From Filimonas zeae (GTDB lineage: Bacteria > Bacteroidota > Bacteroidia > Chitinophagales > Chitinophagaceae), in the NCBI RefSeq assembly GCF_014641615.1, contig NZ_BMIB01000003.1:558001-622000 (forward strand): a stretch of DNA of 64,000 bases, in the 5' to 3' direction. The first letter of the stretch is position 1; each line of letters starts with the position of its first letter. The notes below the pieces were generated by a model. That model saw only the letters and a list, made by a program, of their open reading frames with translations. It did not search any database and had not been told where the DNA came from. A program made the position numbers and the translations under genes. Below, piece after piece: positions 25,655 through 34,729 of this stretch.

Positions 25655-25840
25655 TTACCTGAACCACTTACTCAGCAACTTCTTCATCAGCAAACCTACA
25701 ATCACACTCACCACACCGCCAATGGCGGCCATTGCGGCTGATTTTACAAGGTCGCTGCTGCTGAAGCTGGTTGCCACTGTGCAAATGATACCACCGGTAA
25801 TACCGGCATTGGCTCCGAAGCTTGGAATTTGCTGGCTCAT
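25655..25840 (-). CDS. small holin-like membrane protein
   Basis: 61 residues. After a short polar N-terminus it is almost entirely hydrophobic and glycine-rich, with two potential membrane helices (about 13-30 and 36-53) and a basic tail (KKLLSKWFR). Size, two helices and positive C-terminus are holin-like but not diagnostic. It begins 2 bases after the preceding gene and is last in a tight four-gene operon. Confidence 0.6.
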   Translation of the reverse strand: MSQQIPSFGANAGITGGIICTVATSFSSSDLVKSAAMAAIGGVVSVIVGLLMKKLLSKWFR

Positions 25841-25842
25841 AA

Positions 25843-26091
25843 TTAATCGATGTTTTTGCTGTTATCGTCTGTGGTGGTAATGGTAAGCTGGCTGATGGCA
25901 CCGGTTATGCTACCCGCCAGAGTAAGGTAACTGGCTATGGTGCCTGCCACTGCCGGTAAGTCTGCCGCATTGGCCATAATAGCGCCACCCGTAGCGGCCA
26001 GTACCAGGCCTATGTTGCGCAGCTTTTTAAAAAAGGGTGGAGTAGGGGCTTGTGCCCTTTGTACAATGCTGATTAATTTATTGGAGTTCAT
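25843..26091 (-). CDS. small membrane protein of the DUF5675 operon
   Basis: 82 residues. A basic N-terminus (APTPPFFKKLRN) precedes two hydrophobic segments (about 26-41 and 46-68) and an acidic Thr-rich tail (TITTTDDNSKNID). Its start overlaps the end of the DUF5675-like gene by 14 bases, which implies translational coupling. It may work with the neighbouring 61-residue membrane protein. Confidence 0.6.
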   Translation of the reverse strand: MNSNKLISIVQRAQAPTPPFFKKLRNIGLVLAATGGAIMANAADLPAVAGTIASYLTLAGSITGAISQLTITTTDDNSKNID

Positions 26092-26485
26092 TTTTTACAA
26101 TTTGAATGGTTACAGAATGTTTTTGTTGTAACGCGGCGTATACCTGCTGTAGCAGTGGCCGGAATGCCAGGCGGCTTTTATCTCCACAGCCGGGGCCGGT
26201 GAGTTTGCTTACCGGGGCAATGCAGCCTTGCAGTTCACGTATTGCGTTGTTGGCCGGGTGTATCAGAATTAAACTTCTGTTGGGAATGTTTTTCAATAAC
26301 AAACATTCACCATGGTTGGGGCTAAGTCTTTTTACCAGCGGATACTCACCCTCGGGTATACAGGATACCCGGGGTTCGTTATCGCGCCATGGAAGTTCAA
26401 TTGTGTAACACAACAGTTGATTATTCAGCATCAGCAGGCCATTGGTGCCGTTGCTGTAGTAGGTGCGGTGCAGTATTAGTTCCAT
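26078..26485 (-). CDS. DUF5675-like protein
   Basis: 135 residues. The pattern LHRTYYSNGTNGLLMLNNQLLCYTIELPWRDNEPRVSCIPEGEYPL, then LILIHPANNAIRELQGCIAP and a C-terminal helix, fits the DUF5675 family found in bacteria and phages, which has a compact beta fold and a His/Asn/Cys-containing pocket of unknown chemistry. It is second in the operon and overlaps the next gene. Its association with two holin-like proteins is why a phage-derived or phage-like export role is considered. Confidence 0.65.
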   Translation of the reverse strand: MELILHRTYYSNGTNGLLMLNNQLLCYTIELPWRDNEPRVSCIPEGEYPLVKRLSPNHGECLLLKNIPNRSLILIHPANNAIRELQGCIAPVSKLTGPGCGDKSRLAFRPLLQQVYAALQQKHSVTIQIVKNELQ

Positions 26486-26496
26486 GGTATTTTGTT

Positions 26497-27117
26497 TTAG
26501 CCACCAAATACAATGGTTTCAATAGCTGCCATCTCGCCTATATCTTCTTTGCCGTCAAAATAGCGCGCACTGTATTCGCGTATCTCAGGCTTAAACGGCT
26601 CCTGTAACGGACGGGTATCAATGAAGGGCGGAGTTTTATCATTGCCCAGTTTATCCCATCCATTGGTGCCTTTCAGGCGGCTGTATATGGTAATGCTTTT
26701 CATCGTTTGCAGATTAAAGCTTACTTCTACCTGACCGGGAAACTGACGCAGGCTAAGCGTAGGGCGCAGGTCTTTGGGGTCAATTACGCTTACCGTACCT
26801 ACAATGCCCAATGCACCGCCCAATGCCTCTGTGTAATTTACGTGGGCTTTCATTTGCTGTGCATACCTGGCAATAACCGCTATATCTACTTTGCGGCTTA
26901 TGTTTTTGGCCGCTACGGCTTCTTCCAGTTCGCGCTTTTTCAGTTCCACTAATTCCACTGCTGTTTTGTAGTTAATGGCTGCGGTTTGTATTTCTGTTAC
27001 GCCTGCTGCATCAACACCCAATTGAGGGCAAATGGTGGGCGCTTTTTCGTTAACCGTTCCGGCCCAGTTACCTGCCTGGGCATCTATTGTAGGAACGAAA
27101 TAGGTATATACTTTCAT
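26497..27117 (-). CDS. hypothetical protein, first gene of the DUF5675 operon
   Basis: 206 residues, no signal peptide. N-terminal FVPTIDAQAGNWAG, then a helical stretch (YKTAVELVELKKRELEEAVAAKN) and a C-terminal part resembling a fibronectin III-like beta domain (PGQVEVSFNLQTMKSITIYSRLKGTNGWDKLGNDKTPPFID... REYSARYFDGKEDIGEMA). I cannot name a family. The FnIII-like half plus a helical half suggests a structural or surface protein. Eleven bases separate it from the DUF5675-like gene. Confidence 0.65.
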   Translation of the reverse strand: MKVYTYFVPTIDAQAGNWAGTVNEKAPTICPQLGVDAAGVTEIQTAAINYKTAVELVELKKRELEEAVAAKNISRKVDIAVIARYAQQMKAHVNYTEALGGALGIVGTVSVIDPKDLRPTLSLRQFPGQVEVSFNLQTMKSITIYSRLKGTNGWDKLGNDKTPPFIDTRPLQEPFKPEIREYSARYFDGKEDIGEMAAIETIVFGG

Positions 27118-27585
27118 GACTGTTTACTTGTTGAATGAATAATGAGTCAGCGGTTTTTTTAACCCTTCCTAAGCTTTGCCTGTTTTTCTGCGCAGTAACC
27201 GGTTAAACAGGTAAAGCTTTTTCGGGGCGAACGGCCGTTCTTTTGTTTGCCGCTGTTGACGATGTAAAGTTGCAACGGGGCCAAAATTTTTCCAAAGGTG
27301 AACTTCACGTGAAACGCACTCAAACGCAGTGGTGGCGCGGAAAAATAGTAAAAAAGTTGTGTGCATTTTGTGCGCGGAAATGGGCCTTATATATGTACTG
27401 CGCTGGTTGTTAGTTACTTGCAAGGGTGCAAAAAATGGGGGCGATTCACCTGCACTTCACCTTTTTTTCTGAAACCCTTACTACGAAAGGGCTGTAGAGG
27501 GTGCATTTTGAAAACGTGTGCATATATTATTGAATTAATTATGTGTTTTGAGGGCTTTTTGTGCTTTTTTTACGGAAAAAAGTAC
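27118..27585. other. gene-poor leader before the repeat array
   Basis: No convincing gene. It contains the perfect palindrome TTCACGTGAA (27304-27313), two GTGCATTTTG motifs about 140 bases apart and several frames open by chance. It should hold the promoter of the minus-strand four-gene operon, but no TAnnTTTG box was found. Confidence 0.4.
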
Positions 27586-27910
27586 TGTGGGGATGATCCC
27601 CACACGTGTGGGACTGATCGCCACATATGTGGGGATGATCCCCATAGCTGTGGGACTGATCGCCACATATGTGGGGACGATCCCCATAGCTGCTAAACTG
27701 AACGCCACATATGTGGGGATGATCCCCACAGCTGCTAAACTGATCGCCACATATGTGGGGATGATCCCCATAGCTGTGGGACTGATCGCCACATATGTGG
27801 GGACGATCCCCACAGCTGCTAAACTGATCGCCACATATGTGGGGATGATCCCCACAGCTGCTAAACTGAACGCCACATATGTGGGGATGATCCCCACAGT
27901 TGCTAAACTT
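27586..27910. repeat. 42-bp palindromic tandem repeat array
   Basis: Seven full units and one partial unit of 42 bp, each made of two diverged 21-bp halves. Every unit contains the palindrome CCACATATGTGG and most contain a near-perfect TGTGGGGAT-N-ATCCCCACA stem. Units 1-3 and 4-6 repeat in the same order of variants, giving a 126-bp higher-order period. The period is a multiple of three, so reading frames stay open on both strands and would encode 14-residue repeats (about IATYVGMIPTAAKL on plus, about AVGIIPTYVAISLA on minus). No conserved repeat with unique spacers is present, so it is not CRISPR. Confidence 0.85.
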
Positions 27911-27965
27911 TCCGCTAAATCTGCTAAACTGCTCCAGGCATTTTCAGGGGTGATTACTACAAATG

Positions 27966-28003
27966 CAAAACCCACCGCCATATTTATAGCGGTGGGTTTA
28001 TTT
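27966..28003. terminator. bidirectional rho-independent terminator
   Basis: Arms AAACCCACCGC (27968-27978) and GCGGTGGGTTT (27989-27999), 10-base loop, with A-run left and T-rich sequence right. It ends the minus-strand orphan gene (stop at 28048) and any transcript crossing the repeat array from the left. Confidence 0.85.
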
Positions 28004-28047
28004 ACTATTTAGTGCATCCTATATTATGTGGCCTGCAAAACAGCAGT

Positions 28048-29313
28048 TTATTTTTTGGCCGGGGCGTTTGTTTTAGGCTTCGGCTTATTCGTTCTTTTTG
28101 CTTTAACCTTAACAATTTTAGGTCTTACACCTTTCTCAGGCACTTTAAATAGTTCTTTAAGAGAACTTGAATAATATTCAGCCAATTCATCCTTTGTCTC
28201 GTAGGGTATCTCAGTGCATTTTATTAATCTTTCCAAACTTTGAAAGGAGGGAATACTTGCATTTTCTGTACAAATAATATCCGCTAATGCAGTTATCACC
28301 GGTTGCACAAATGGCGATGTGTAAAAGCCTACTTTTACTTGTATTTTTGTATGCCAGCAAAGAAAAGCCAGATCGTGCGCCAGTTTAAGGCGCTCTTTTT
28401 CGTCCATTTGATTTTTTGCCAGTTCCAGAAACTCCTTTTGCTCCTGTAGCCAGTTCGTTAACCATACTGCCACATGCTGCTCTTCTGCATTATAGCCTTC
28501 CTGTAATTTGCTTTGTTTGCACAGCCAGAGTGCTTCGCGGTGCCGGGCATGCCAGCTATCTAAAAAGTTTTGTTTGCTGCGTGCATCTCCATATAGTTCC
28601 AGCTCGTTTTTACCCATTCCACTCAGGTATTGCAAAAAGGCCGGGCAGTTGGTATTCATACAAAGGGCTATATTATACAACTGCTCGTAGGTGCCTTTGG
28701 CCTGGTGCCATAGTTTAACACGGCCCAGTAACTGAAAGGCATACGTAACACGGTGAAAAGTGTTGTTACCTTTTCCGGGGTGTTTAATTACTTCCCAAAC
28801 AGGGTGCAACAGCGCTTGTAATAATCCGTTATTGTTATGGGCCTTCATCAGATTCTGATAGCCGCTTCTCATAACCGGTATGTTTTTATGTATAATAATG
28901 TCTGGCATTTTACTGCCAGCCGGGTACAAGTGTTTAAAATGCGTATCCAGATAATCGTATACCTGAATAAAAGCGTTTAGTATGGGCTGGTAATCGGCCT
29001 TTAGTTCGGGGTGCTTTTTAATATAGTTCCATACTATATCCAGCAGGGCATTAACGGCGCACCAGCTTTTTTGCAGGCTATGTTTAACGGAAGTGTCTGC
29101 TTCGGAATATGAAAATGTAAGCAGTTCAATGGTAAAGCTATTACAGTGGGCTTCAATGTCTGTTACCCATGCTTCAAACTGGCCGGTGCTTTTAAGGTTG
29201 GGTACTTTTTCTGGTGGTAGTTGGTAGCTTAACATTAAAAACAGGTTGGGCAGGGCATTAGAGCGTTCTGCATACGGTGGTTGAGCTGAGTGAGGCAGCG
29301 TGTCAATTTTCAT
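28048..29313 (-). CDS. hypothetical protein, unrecognised
   Basis: 421 residues. No signal peptide or membrane segment; the sequence is helical with many Trp, Tyr and His and ends in a basic, Lys/Pro-rich tail (KVKAKRTNKPKPKTNAPAKK) suited to nucleic-acid or polyanion contact. Mid-protein segments (HPVWEVIKHPGKGNNTFHRVTYAFQLL, RHREALWLCKQSKLQEGYNAEEQ) do not match a family I know. It stands alone between the repeat array and a 670-base non-coding stretch. Probably lineage-restricted. Confidence 0.65.
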   Translation of the reverse strand: MKIDTLPHSAQPPYAERSNALPNLFLMLSYQLPPEKVPNLKSTGQFEAWVTDIEAHCNSFTIELLTFSYSEADTSVKHSLQKSWCAVNALLDIVWNYIKKHPELKADYQPILNAFIQVYDYLDTHFKHLYPAGSKMPDIIIHKNIPVMRSGYQNLMKAHNNNGLLQALLHPVWEVIKHPGKGNNTFHRVTYAFQLLGRVKLWHQAKGTYEQLYNIALCMNTNCPAFLQYLSGMGKNELELYGDARSKQNFLDSWHARHREALWLCKQSKLQEGYNAEEQHVAVWLTNWLQEQKEFLELAKNQMDEKERLKLAHDLAFLCWHTKIQVKVGFYTSPFVQPVITALADIICTENASIPSFQSLERLIKCTEIPYETKDELAEYYSSSLKELFKVPEKGVRPKIVKVKAKRTNKPKPKTNAPAKK

Positions 29314-29987
29314 AGCACTTCTTTTTATGGTAGGGATTAATGATTAATAAGATTTGGTTTCTGCCGTATTACTACGGTAGCGTGGCAGCATTTAATCTGG
29401 GTTCATAGTGCGTTTTTTATAAAGTATTGTTTTATAGAATAGCGGAAACCTGATCTTATCTAAAGTAGTGCCCTGGGGAATCGGCACTACTAATTTATAT
29501 TGACATATGTAAAAGAATAGTTAAAAAATGGTTTTGTTATTTACATATACGTTGTTCAGGCTTGTTCATTTTGTTCAGGGTGGTTTTGCAATTCGGTTCT
29601 GCCTTATTTTCGTTTAGGGTTAATACGGTGGATGTTTATCTATTGTGATTTTTTTAATTTAATAAAGCCTGATTGTAACCAGGCTTTCCGTTTTATGGGT
29701 TTTATTGCAAGGGTGTGCCGGGCAGTATTTACTGTCTGGCATTTTATTTTGTACGCTTGTTCATTTTATTCAGTGTGTATTTTCAAATGAGTTCTGCATT
29801 ACTTTAGCGTTATAGCATGCTGGCAGATATCTATCTGTTGGCTGCTGAAATTAGCTAAGGCCCAGGCTGAACGGGCTTTGTTGCTAATGTTATGTTGATT
29901 TAGATGTATAGAGTGTCGGGCGGTGTTTACTGCCTGGCAGCTTATATGTTAGCAATGCCTTATAGTTATTGCATTTAATGGCCGGTT
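29314..29987. repeat. non-coding stretch with diverged tandem duplications
   Basis: No gene seen. A block of about 190 bp occurs twice in degenerate form: 29558-29750 and 29757-29945 both start CTTGTTCATTTT, contain a GTTCTGC segment and end with GTGYCGGGCRGT-TTTACTG-CTGGCA. A third partial copy of the GTTCTGC/GGCAGCATT part lies near 29356. Hairpins occur at 29464-29491 (9-bp stem) and 29664-29687 (8-bp stem). It must also contain the leader of the orphan gene and the 3' end of the dnaE2 transcript. Confidence 0.55.
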
Positions 29988-32900
29988 TTATTTAAAGTTT
30001 CGTGCATCCGGCAGTTTTACTTCATCTCTTATGCTACCCGTACCCATTTCTCTGCCAGCGGGTATAAATATCCCATCCTTTTCATCCCCACGTGACAAAG
30101 TAAGTACAGGCAGGTTTTCGTTTTGCGCTGCGGTAAGCTGGCGCAGCATGGGAGACAGGTTATGGCACCTGCTTACAATTACATGAATAACGGCACCTTC
30201 TTTTTGCAACCTGCCTTCCACCATCAGCAGGCGGCTTTGCAATATTTCTTTGCGGTATTTATCAAACAGCTTCGCAAACACTACCAGGTTTACTACGCCG
30301 GTTTCATCTTCCAGTGTTATAAAACATACACCTTTGGCAGTGCCCGGCCGCTGGCGAACTAACACCAGGCCTGCTACTTTCAAGTAAGCGCCGTGTGGCA
30401 GCGTGGGTAGTTCTTTGGCTGAGCATATGCGCAGCAATGAAAGCTTTTCCCGTAAAAAGCCAATGGGGTGGCCTTTTACGGATAGGGAGGTAGTGCCGTA
30501 GTCCTGCACTACGTGTTCCGAATCTGTCATTAACGGTAGCTCTGGTGCCTGTTCATAACTGCTTTCACTTGCCTGGCCGGTAAATATGCCTACCGGCCTG
30601 TCGGCCATGGCACTGGCTTCCCACAGCGCCTGGCGGCGATCCAGCCCCATGGACCGGAAGGCATCGGCATCTGCCAGTTTTTCAATAGTAGCCTGCTGTA
30701 CGCCTGCATCCCGCAGGGCGTGTAACGTGGTATAGGGTTGCATTCTGCCTTTTAGCAGGCTTTCCATATCTTCCTGGCGTATGCCGTTTATTTGCCGGAA
30801 GCCCAGGCGTAGTGCGCAGTATTTACCGGTTTTCTCTTCCAGTGTATTGTTCCATTGTGATAGGTTTACATCTGCCGGGCGCACTTCTACGCCATGGCTG
30901 CGGGCATCAATCACCAGCTGCGAAGGCTGGTAAAAGCCCATGGGCAAGCTGTTGAGTATGGCACAGCAAAACACATCGGGGTAATAACATTTCAGCCAGC
31001 TGGATATGTATACCAGCAAGGCAAAGCTTGCCGCATGACTTTCAGGAAAGCCGTAGCTGCCAAAACCTTCCAGCTGTTTAAATACCGAGCGGGCATAATC
31101 TTCTGTATAACCATTCTTTACCATGCCCTGTATCAGCTGATGCTCAAACATACTTACCTGCCCGTTATTGCGAAAGGTGGCCATGCTGCGCCTTAGCTGA
31201 TCGGCGGCTGCCGGTGTAAAGCCTGCTGCTATAATAGCTATTTTCATAGCCTGCTCCTGAAACAGCGGCACACCCAGTGTGCGGCCCAGTATGCCTTCCA
31301 GTTCTTTGGAAGGAAAGGTAACCGGCTCTTCGCCATTGCGCCTGCGCAAATAGGGGTGTACCATGTTGCCCTGAATAGGGCCGGGGCGTACAATGGCTAC
31401 CTCAATAACCAGATCGTAAAAATTACGAGGCTTCATACGTGGTAGCATAGATTGCTGGGCACGGCTTTCAATCTGAAACACACCAATTGTATCGGCAGCG
31501 CTTATCATATCATATACCACGGGATCGTCCTGCGGCACGCTGGCCAGTGTATATTGTTTGCCGTGGTGATCTCTTACCAGGTCAAACGCTTTGCGTATGC
31601 AGGTAAGCATGCCCAGCGCCAGTACATCTACCTTTAAAAACTTCAATTCTTCAATATCCTCTTTGTTCCATTCAATGTTGGTGCGGTTTTCCATGCGGGC
31701 GTTAATTACCGGGCATAAATCGCTCAGTTTGCCTTCTGTTATAATAAAGCCGCCGGTGTGCTGGCCCAGCTGGCGGGGAAAAGCCAGCATCTGGCCCGTA
31801 AGTTCTAACACCTTCATCAGGTGCTGATCGTACGGGTTTAAACCCTGTTCTGCCACGCGCTGCTCGTTAAACCACTCCTTTGAATACTCCCATATTGAAC
31901 TGCTGAGGCGGTCGATAATATCTTTTGAAAGGCCCATGGCTTTGCCCACATCTCTTATAGCGCCTTTCTGCCTTTGCTGCGTTACGGTGGCAACAATAGC
32001 GGCGCGGTCGCGCCCGTATTTATTGTAGATGTATTGTATTACCTCCTCGCGCCGTTCGTGTTCAAAGTCCACATCAATATCCGGCGGCTCATTGCGGGCA
32101 GAAGATATAAAGCGCTCAAACAGCAGATCAAACTTGGTAGGGTCTACCGAAGTAATGCCCAGCACATAGCAGATGGTAGAGTTGGCGGCGGAGCCACGGC
32201 CCTGGCAAAGGATGCCTTTGCTACGTGCAAAGCGTACAATATCGTATACGGTAAGAAAGTAACAGGCATAGTTCATTTCTTTAATAAAAGCCAGTTCGTG
32301 GTTTATGTTGGCGGTGATTCTGTCGGGTATTACGTTGCCATACATTTCTTTGGCACCCTGCCAGGCCAGAAAGGTTATTTCTTCCAAAGGTGTACGGCCC
32401 TTGGGGGTTATTTCTCTGGGGTATTCATATTTCAGTTCATTCAGCGAAAAGCGGCAGGCGGCAGCTACTTTTTGTGTGTTGGCAATGGCTTCCGGAAAAC
32501 GGCGGAACAGGCGCATCATTTCCTGCGGTGTTTTCAGGTGCCTTTCTGCATTTTGAAACAGGCGGTAACCGGCTGTATAAATGGTGCATTTTTCACGTAT
32601 GCAGGTAAGTACATCCTGCAATTCTCTGCGGTAGGGTTCGTGATAATACACATCGTTAGTGGCTATCAGCGGTACGCCCATTTGCTCAGCCAGGTGCGCC
32701 AGACCATATATGCGCTTGGTATCGTTGCCTTCATAATAACGGCTTACAGCTAAATATAGGGCACTGCCCAGGTGGTTTTTATAATCGGCCAGGTGGCTTT
32801 TGTATTCCTTATCAAAATCAAACCGTTTGTTTAGTGTGGCAGGTGGTAGGGTTATAAATATCAGCCCTGCTTTATGCTGGTATACATCTTTACGGTACAG

Positions 32901-33212
32901 TTCACAATGTCCTTTTTCAGCCCGCAGGTTGCCTACGGTAAGTAAGGCCGATAGCCGGGCGTAGGCAGCTTTATCAGTAGGGTAAGCCAGCAGGGGAGGG
33001 CCATCCTGCAATTGCAGATAGCAGCCAACAATTAACCGTATACCTGCATCTTTGGCGGCGCTGTGCGCGCGCACTATACCGGCCAGGGTATTACGGTCGG
33101 TAATAGCCAGGCTTTTATAACCCAGATCTCTGGCGTGGTACATTAATTCATCGGGGTGCGATGCGCCCCGTAAAAAACTGAAATTAGAAGTTACCTGCAA
33201 CTCCGTATACAT
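29988..33212 (-). CDS. dnaE2: error-prone DNA polymerase III alpha (DnaE2/ImuC)
   Basis: 1074 residues, typical of DnaE2. The N-terminal PHP domain begins MYTELQVTSNFSFLRGASHPDEL; the polymerase palm carries PDIDVDFEHERREEV; the helix-hairpin region and an OB-fold (LKVAGLVLVRQRPGTAKGVCFITLEDETG) follow. It is the polymerase of the ImuA-ImuB-DnaE2 mutasome, which makes damage-induced mutations. It is third in the operon, 15 bases after imuB. Lacking the DnaE1-type long C-terminus, it is not the main replicase. Confidence 0.96.
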   Translation of the reverse strand: MYTELQVTSNFSFLRGASHPDELMYHARDLGYKSLAITDRNTLAGIVRAHSAAKDAGIRLIVGCYLQLQDGPPLLAYPTDKAAYARLSALLTVGNLRAEKGHCELYRKDVYQHKAGLIFITLPPATLNKRFDFDKEYKSHLADYKNHLGSALYLAVSRYYEGNDTKRIYGLAHLAEQMGVPLIATNDVYYHEPYRRELQDVLTCIREKCTIYTAGYRLFQNAERHLKTPQEMMRLFRRFPEAIANTQKVAAACRFSLNELKYEYPREITPKGRTPLEEITFLAWQGAKEMYGNVIPDRITANINHELAFIKEMNYACYFLTVYDIVRFARSKGILCQGRGSAANSTICYVLGITSVDPTKFDLLFERFISSARNEPPDIDVDFEHERREEVIQYIYNKYGRDRAAIVATVTQQRQKGAIRDVGKAMGLSKDIIDRLSSSIWEYSKEWFNEQRVAEQGLNPYDQHLMKVLELTGQMLAFPRQLGQHTGGFIITEGKLSDLCPVINARMENRTNIEWNKEDIEELKFLKVDVLALGMLTCIRKAFDLVRDHHGKQYTLASVPQDDPVVYDMISAADTIGVFQIESRAQQSMLPRMKPRNFYDLVIEVAIVRPGPIQGNMVHPYLRRRNGEEPVTFPSKELEGILGRTLGVPLFQEQAMKIAIIAAGFTPAAADQLRRSMATFRNNGQVSMFEHQLIQGMVKNGYTEDYARSVFKQLEGFGSYGFPESHAASFALLVYISSWLKCYYPDVFCCAILNSLPMGFYQPSQLVIDARSHGVEVRPADVNLSQWNNTLEEKTGKYCALRLGFRQINGIRQEDMESLLKGRMQPYTTLHALRDAGVQQATIEKLADADAFRSMGLDRRQALWEASAMADRPVGIFTGQASESSYEQAPELPLMTDSEHVVQDYGTTSLSVKGHPIGFLREKLSLLRICSAKELPTLPHGAYLKVAGLVLVRQRPGTAKGVCFITLEDETGVVNLVVFAKLFDKYRKEILQSRLLMVEGRLQKEGAVIHVIVSRCHNLSPMLRQLTAAQNENLPVLTLSRGDEKDGIFIPAGREMGTGSIRDEVKLPDARNFK

Positions 33213-33227
33213 ACACCCTCCCTTCTT

Positions 33228-34727
33228 TTAAGCAAAATAGCCGTGTAAAAACCAGCCTGGCGGCTGTGTATTATCATAGTGGCCTAACCGGTATATCCAG
33301 TAGCGTCGGCCCTGTTCATCCTCTATTGCATAGTAATCGCGGTGATAGCCACGATCCATCCACCAGGCCCGTTCTATACGCTCCGGCCCGTCTGCCTTGG
33401 TTACCTTATGCAAAGCGCCCATATAGGTAAACAGCATAGGAGGGTAGTCTGGTATAGGGGCAGTAACCTCAATACGGCGCGGTGTGTTCAGTAACTCCAC
33501 CGGGCGCTGTTTATCAGTACGCCAGGCGGTAGTGGGTTCGCCGGTTAGTTTAGGGGTGGCCTGTATCGATTGCTCCGGCCAGTAACCTTCTACCGGTAGG
33601 TAGCGGTGTATGCGGGCAGAGGGTAGTTTGCTGCTGATACGGTCTACCAGTTCGGCCAGTTCTTTATCTGCCAGGTTGCCCGTAATTTCAAACAGGGTTT
33701 CCTGCTGCGCCTGTAAATCTTCCAGGGCGGTGGCTTCCAGGGTAAACATTTCAATACCCAAATCAGGCTCCAGTTCCGGTATTTTCAGTTCAAACAACCG
33801 GAATAAATGGTGCGTGTTTACAGAAGGAAGCACAGTAGAAACAGCAGTGCTTACCATATGGCCATCTACCCGGTAGCCTTTCAGTGTTGCATTGCGTATA
33901 CCCTTGCCTTCTTTTTGCAGGCGGGTACACAGCTGATCCAGCAGCTTTTGTATCGCTATTTCAATACCTGCCTGTGTGCGTATAGGTTCAAGGCAGGGCA
34001 GGCGCTCCGTATATTCCGCAGGTGGTAATATAGGTAGCAGTGTTTCCAACTCATGCCCCAGTGCTTTATCTAACTGCAATAACAGTTCTTTGCCAAACCG
34101 CCTGCGCAGGGCACTGCGTTGCATGTGCATAAAGCCTTTTATATTTCTAAAGCCCAGTTTGTGCAGTTTTTCCAGTATGGGCACTGATAGCCGCAGGGCG
34201 GCTGGTGGCAGGTCCATTAACGCATCGGATTGCTTACCGCTTTGTACCATGCTTTTGTTGCCGTAGCGTGCTACGGCCCATGCAGCGCCGGGGGTATCGG
34301 CTATAGCCATGCGGGTGTGGTAACCATATTCTTTAAACCGGCGTTGTATCTCTTTCAGGTAGGGCGTTTCGCCACCCCACAGGTGGGCGCAGCCGGTTAC
34401 GTTAAGCAGCAGCCCATGCGGGGCATCTACGGCTACCACAGGTGTAAACCTATCGCACCACTGGCCAATTGCATGTAATAGCTTTTCGTTCAGCCCCGGT
34501 ACATCATCTACTGCCTGTAGTTGCGGCACGCTTGCCCGGGCATCGGCCACCACCATGCCTACGGCAATGCCTTCCTTCTGCGCCAGTGGGTTTATGGCCG
34601 TTATTACTTTACGGCCATGGCTTACCTCTGCCAATACAAAGGGTATATCTTTCAGGTTTTGGTGGCGCCGCACAAACCAGTCCGTTTTCAGGTAACAGAA
34701 CCAGATGGATACAAAACGTTGTTGCAT
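33228..34727 (-). CDS. imuB: ImuB, catalytically inactive Y-family polymerase homologue
   Basis: 499 residues. It aligns in layout with Y-family polymerases but the catalytic acids are lost: the DMDAFYASVE motif is replaced by FCYLKTDWFVRR and the SLDEAYLD motif by VAVDAPHGLLLNVTG. These losses are expected of ImuB, which acts as the scaffold linking DnaE2 and ImuA to the beta clamp. Start at 34727 is 2 bases after the imuA stop, so the genes are translationally coupled. Confidence 0.93.
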   Translation of the reverse strand: MQQRFVSIWFCYLKTDWFVRRHQNLKDIPFVLAEVSHGRKVITAINPLAQKEGIAVGMVVADARASVPQLQAVDDVPGLNEKLLHAIGQWCDRFTPVVAVDAPHGLLLNVTGCAHLWGGETPYLKEIQRRFKEYGYHTRMAIADTPGAAWAVARYGNKSMVQSGKQSDALMDLPPAALRLSVPILEKLHKLGFRNIKGFMHMQRSALRRRFGKELLLQLDKALGHELETLLPILPPAEYTERLPCLEPIRTQAGIEIAIQKLLDQLCTRLQKEGKGIRNATLKGYRVDGHMVSTAVSTVLPSVNTHHLFRLFELKIPELEPDLGIEMFTLEATALEDLQAQQETLFEITGNLADKELAELVDRISSKLPSARIHRYLPVEGYWPEQSIQATPKLTGEPTTAWRTDKQRPVELLNTPRRIEVTAPIPDYPPMLFTYMGALHKVTKADGPERIERAWWMDRGYHRDYYAIEDEQGRRYWIYRLGHYDNTQPPGWFLHGYFA

Positions 34728-34729
34728 GC

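Noticed and set aside
25655..27117. prophage
   Set aside because: No integrase, terminase, capsid, tail or lysin gene is present around the small membrane proteins.
27169..27423. 84-residue minus-strand frame
   Set aside because: Low-complexity-free but with no ribosome site, odd residue content and no fit to the neighbouring operon; treated as chance.
27586..27910. CRISPR array
   Set aside because: The GGGGATGATCCCC cores look like some type I repeats, but units are directly adjacent at 42 bp with no variable spacers and no cas genes are nearby.
27535..28012. protein-coding genes on both strands of the repeat array
   Set aside because: Both frames are open only because the period is a multiple of three; starts are poor (TTG on the plus strand) and the products are pure repeats without other domains.
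31974..32753. 259-residue frame on the plus strand
   Set aside because: It lies wholly inside dnaE2 on the opposite strand and is a GC-pattern shadow.
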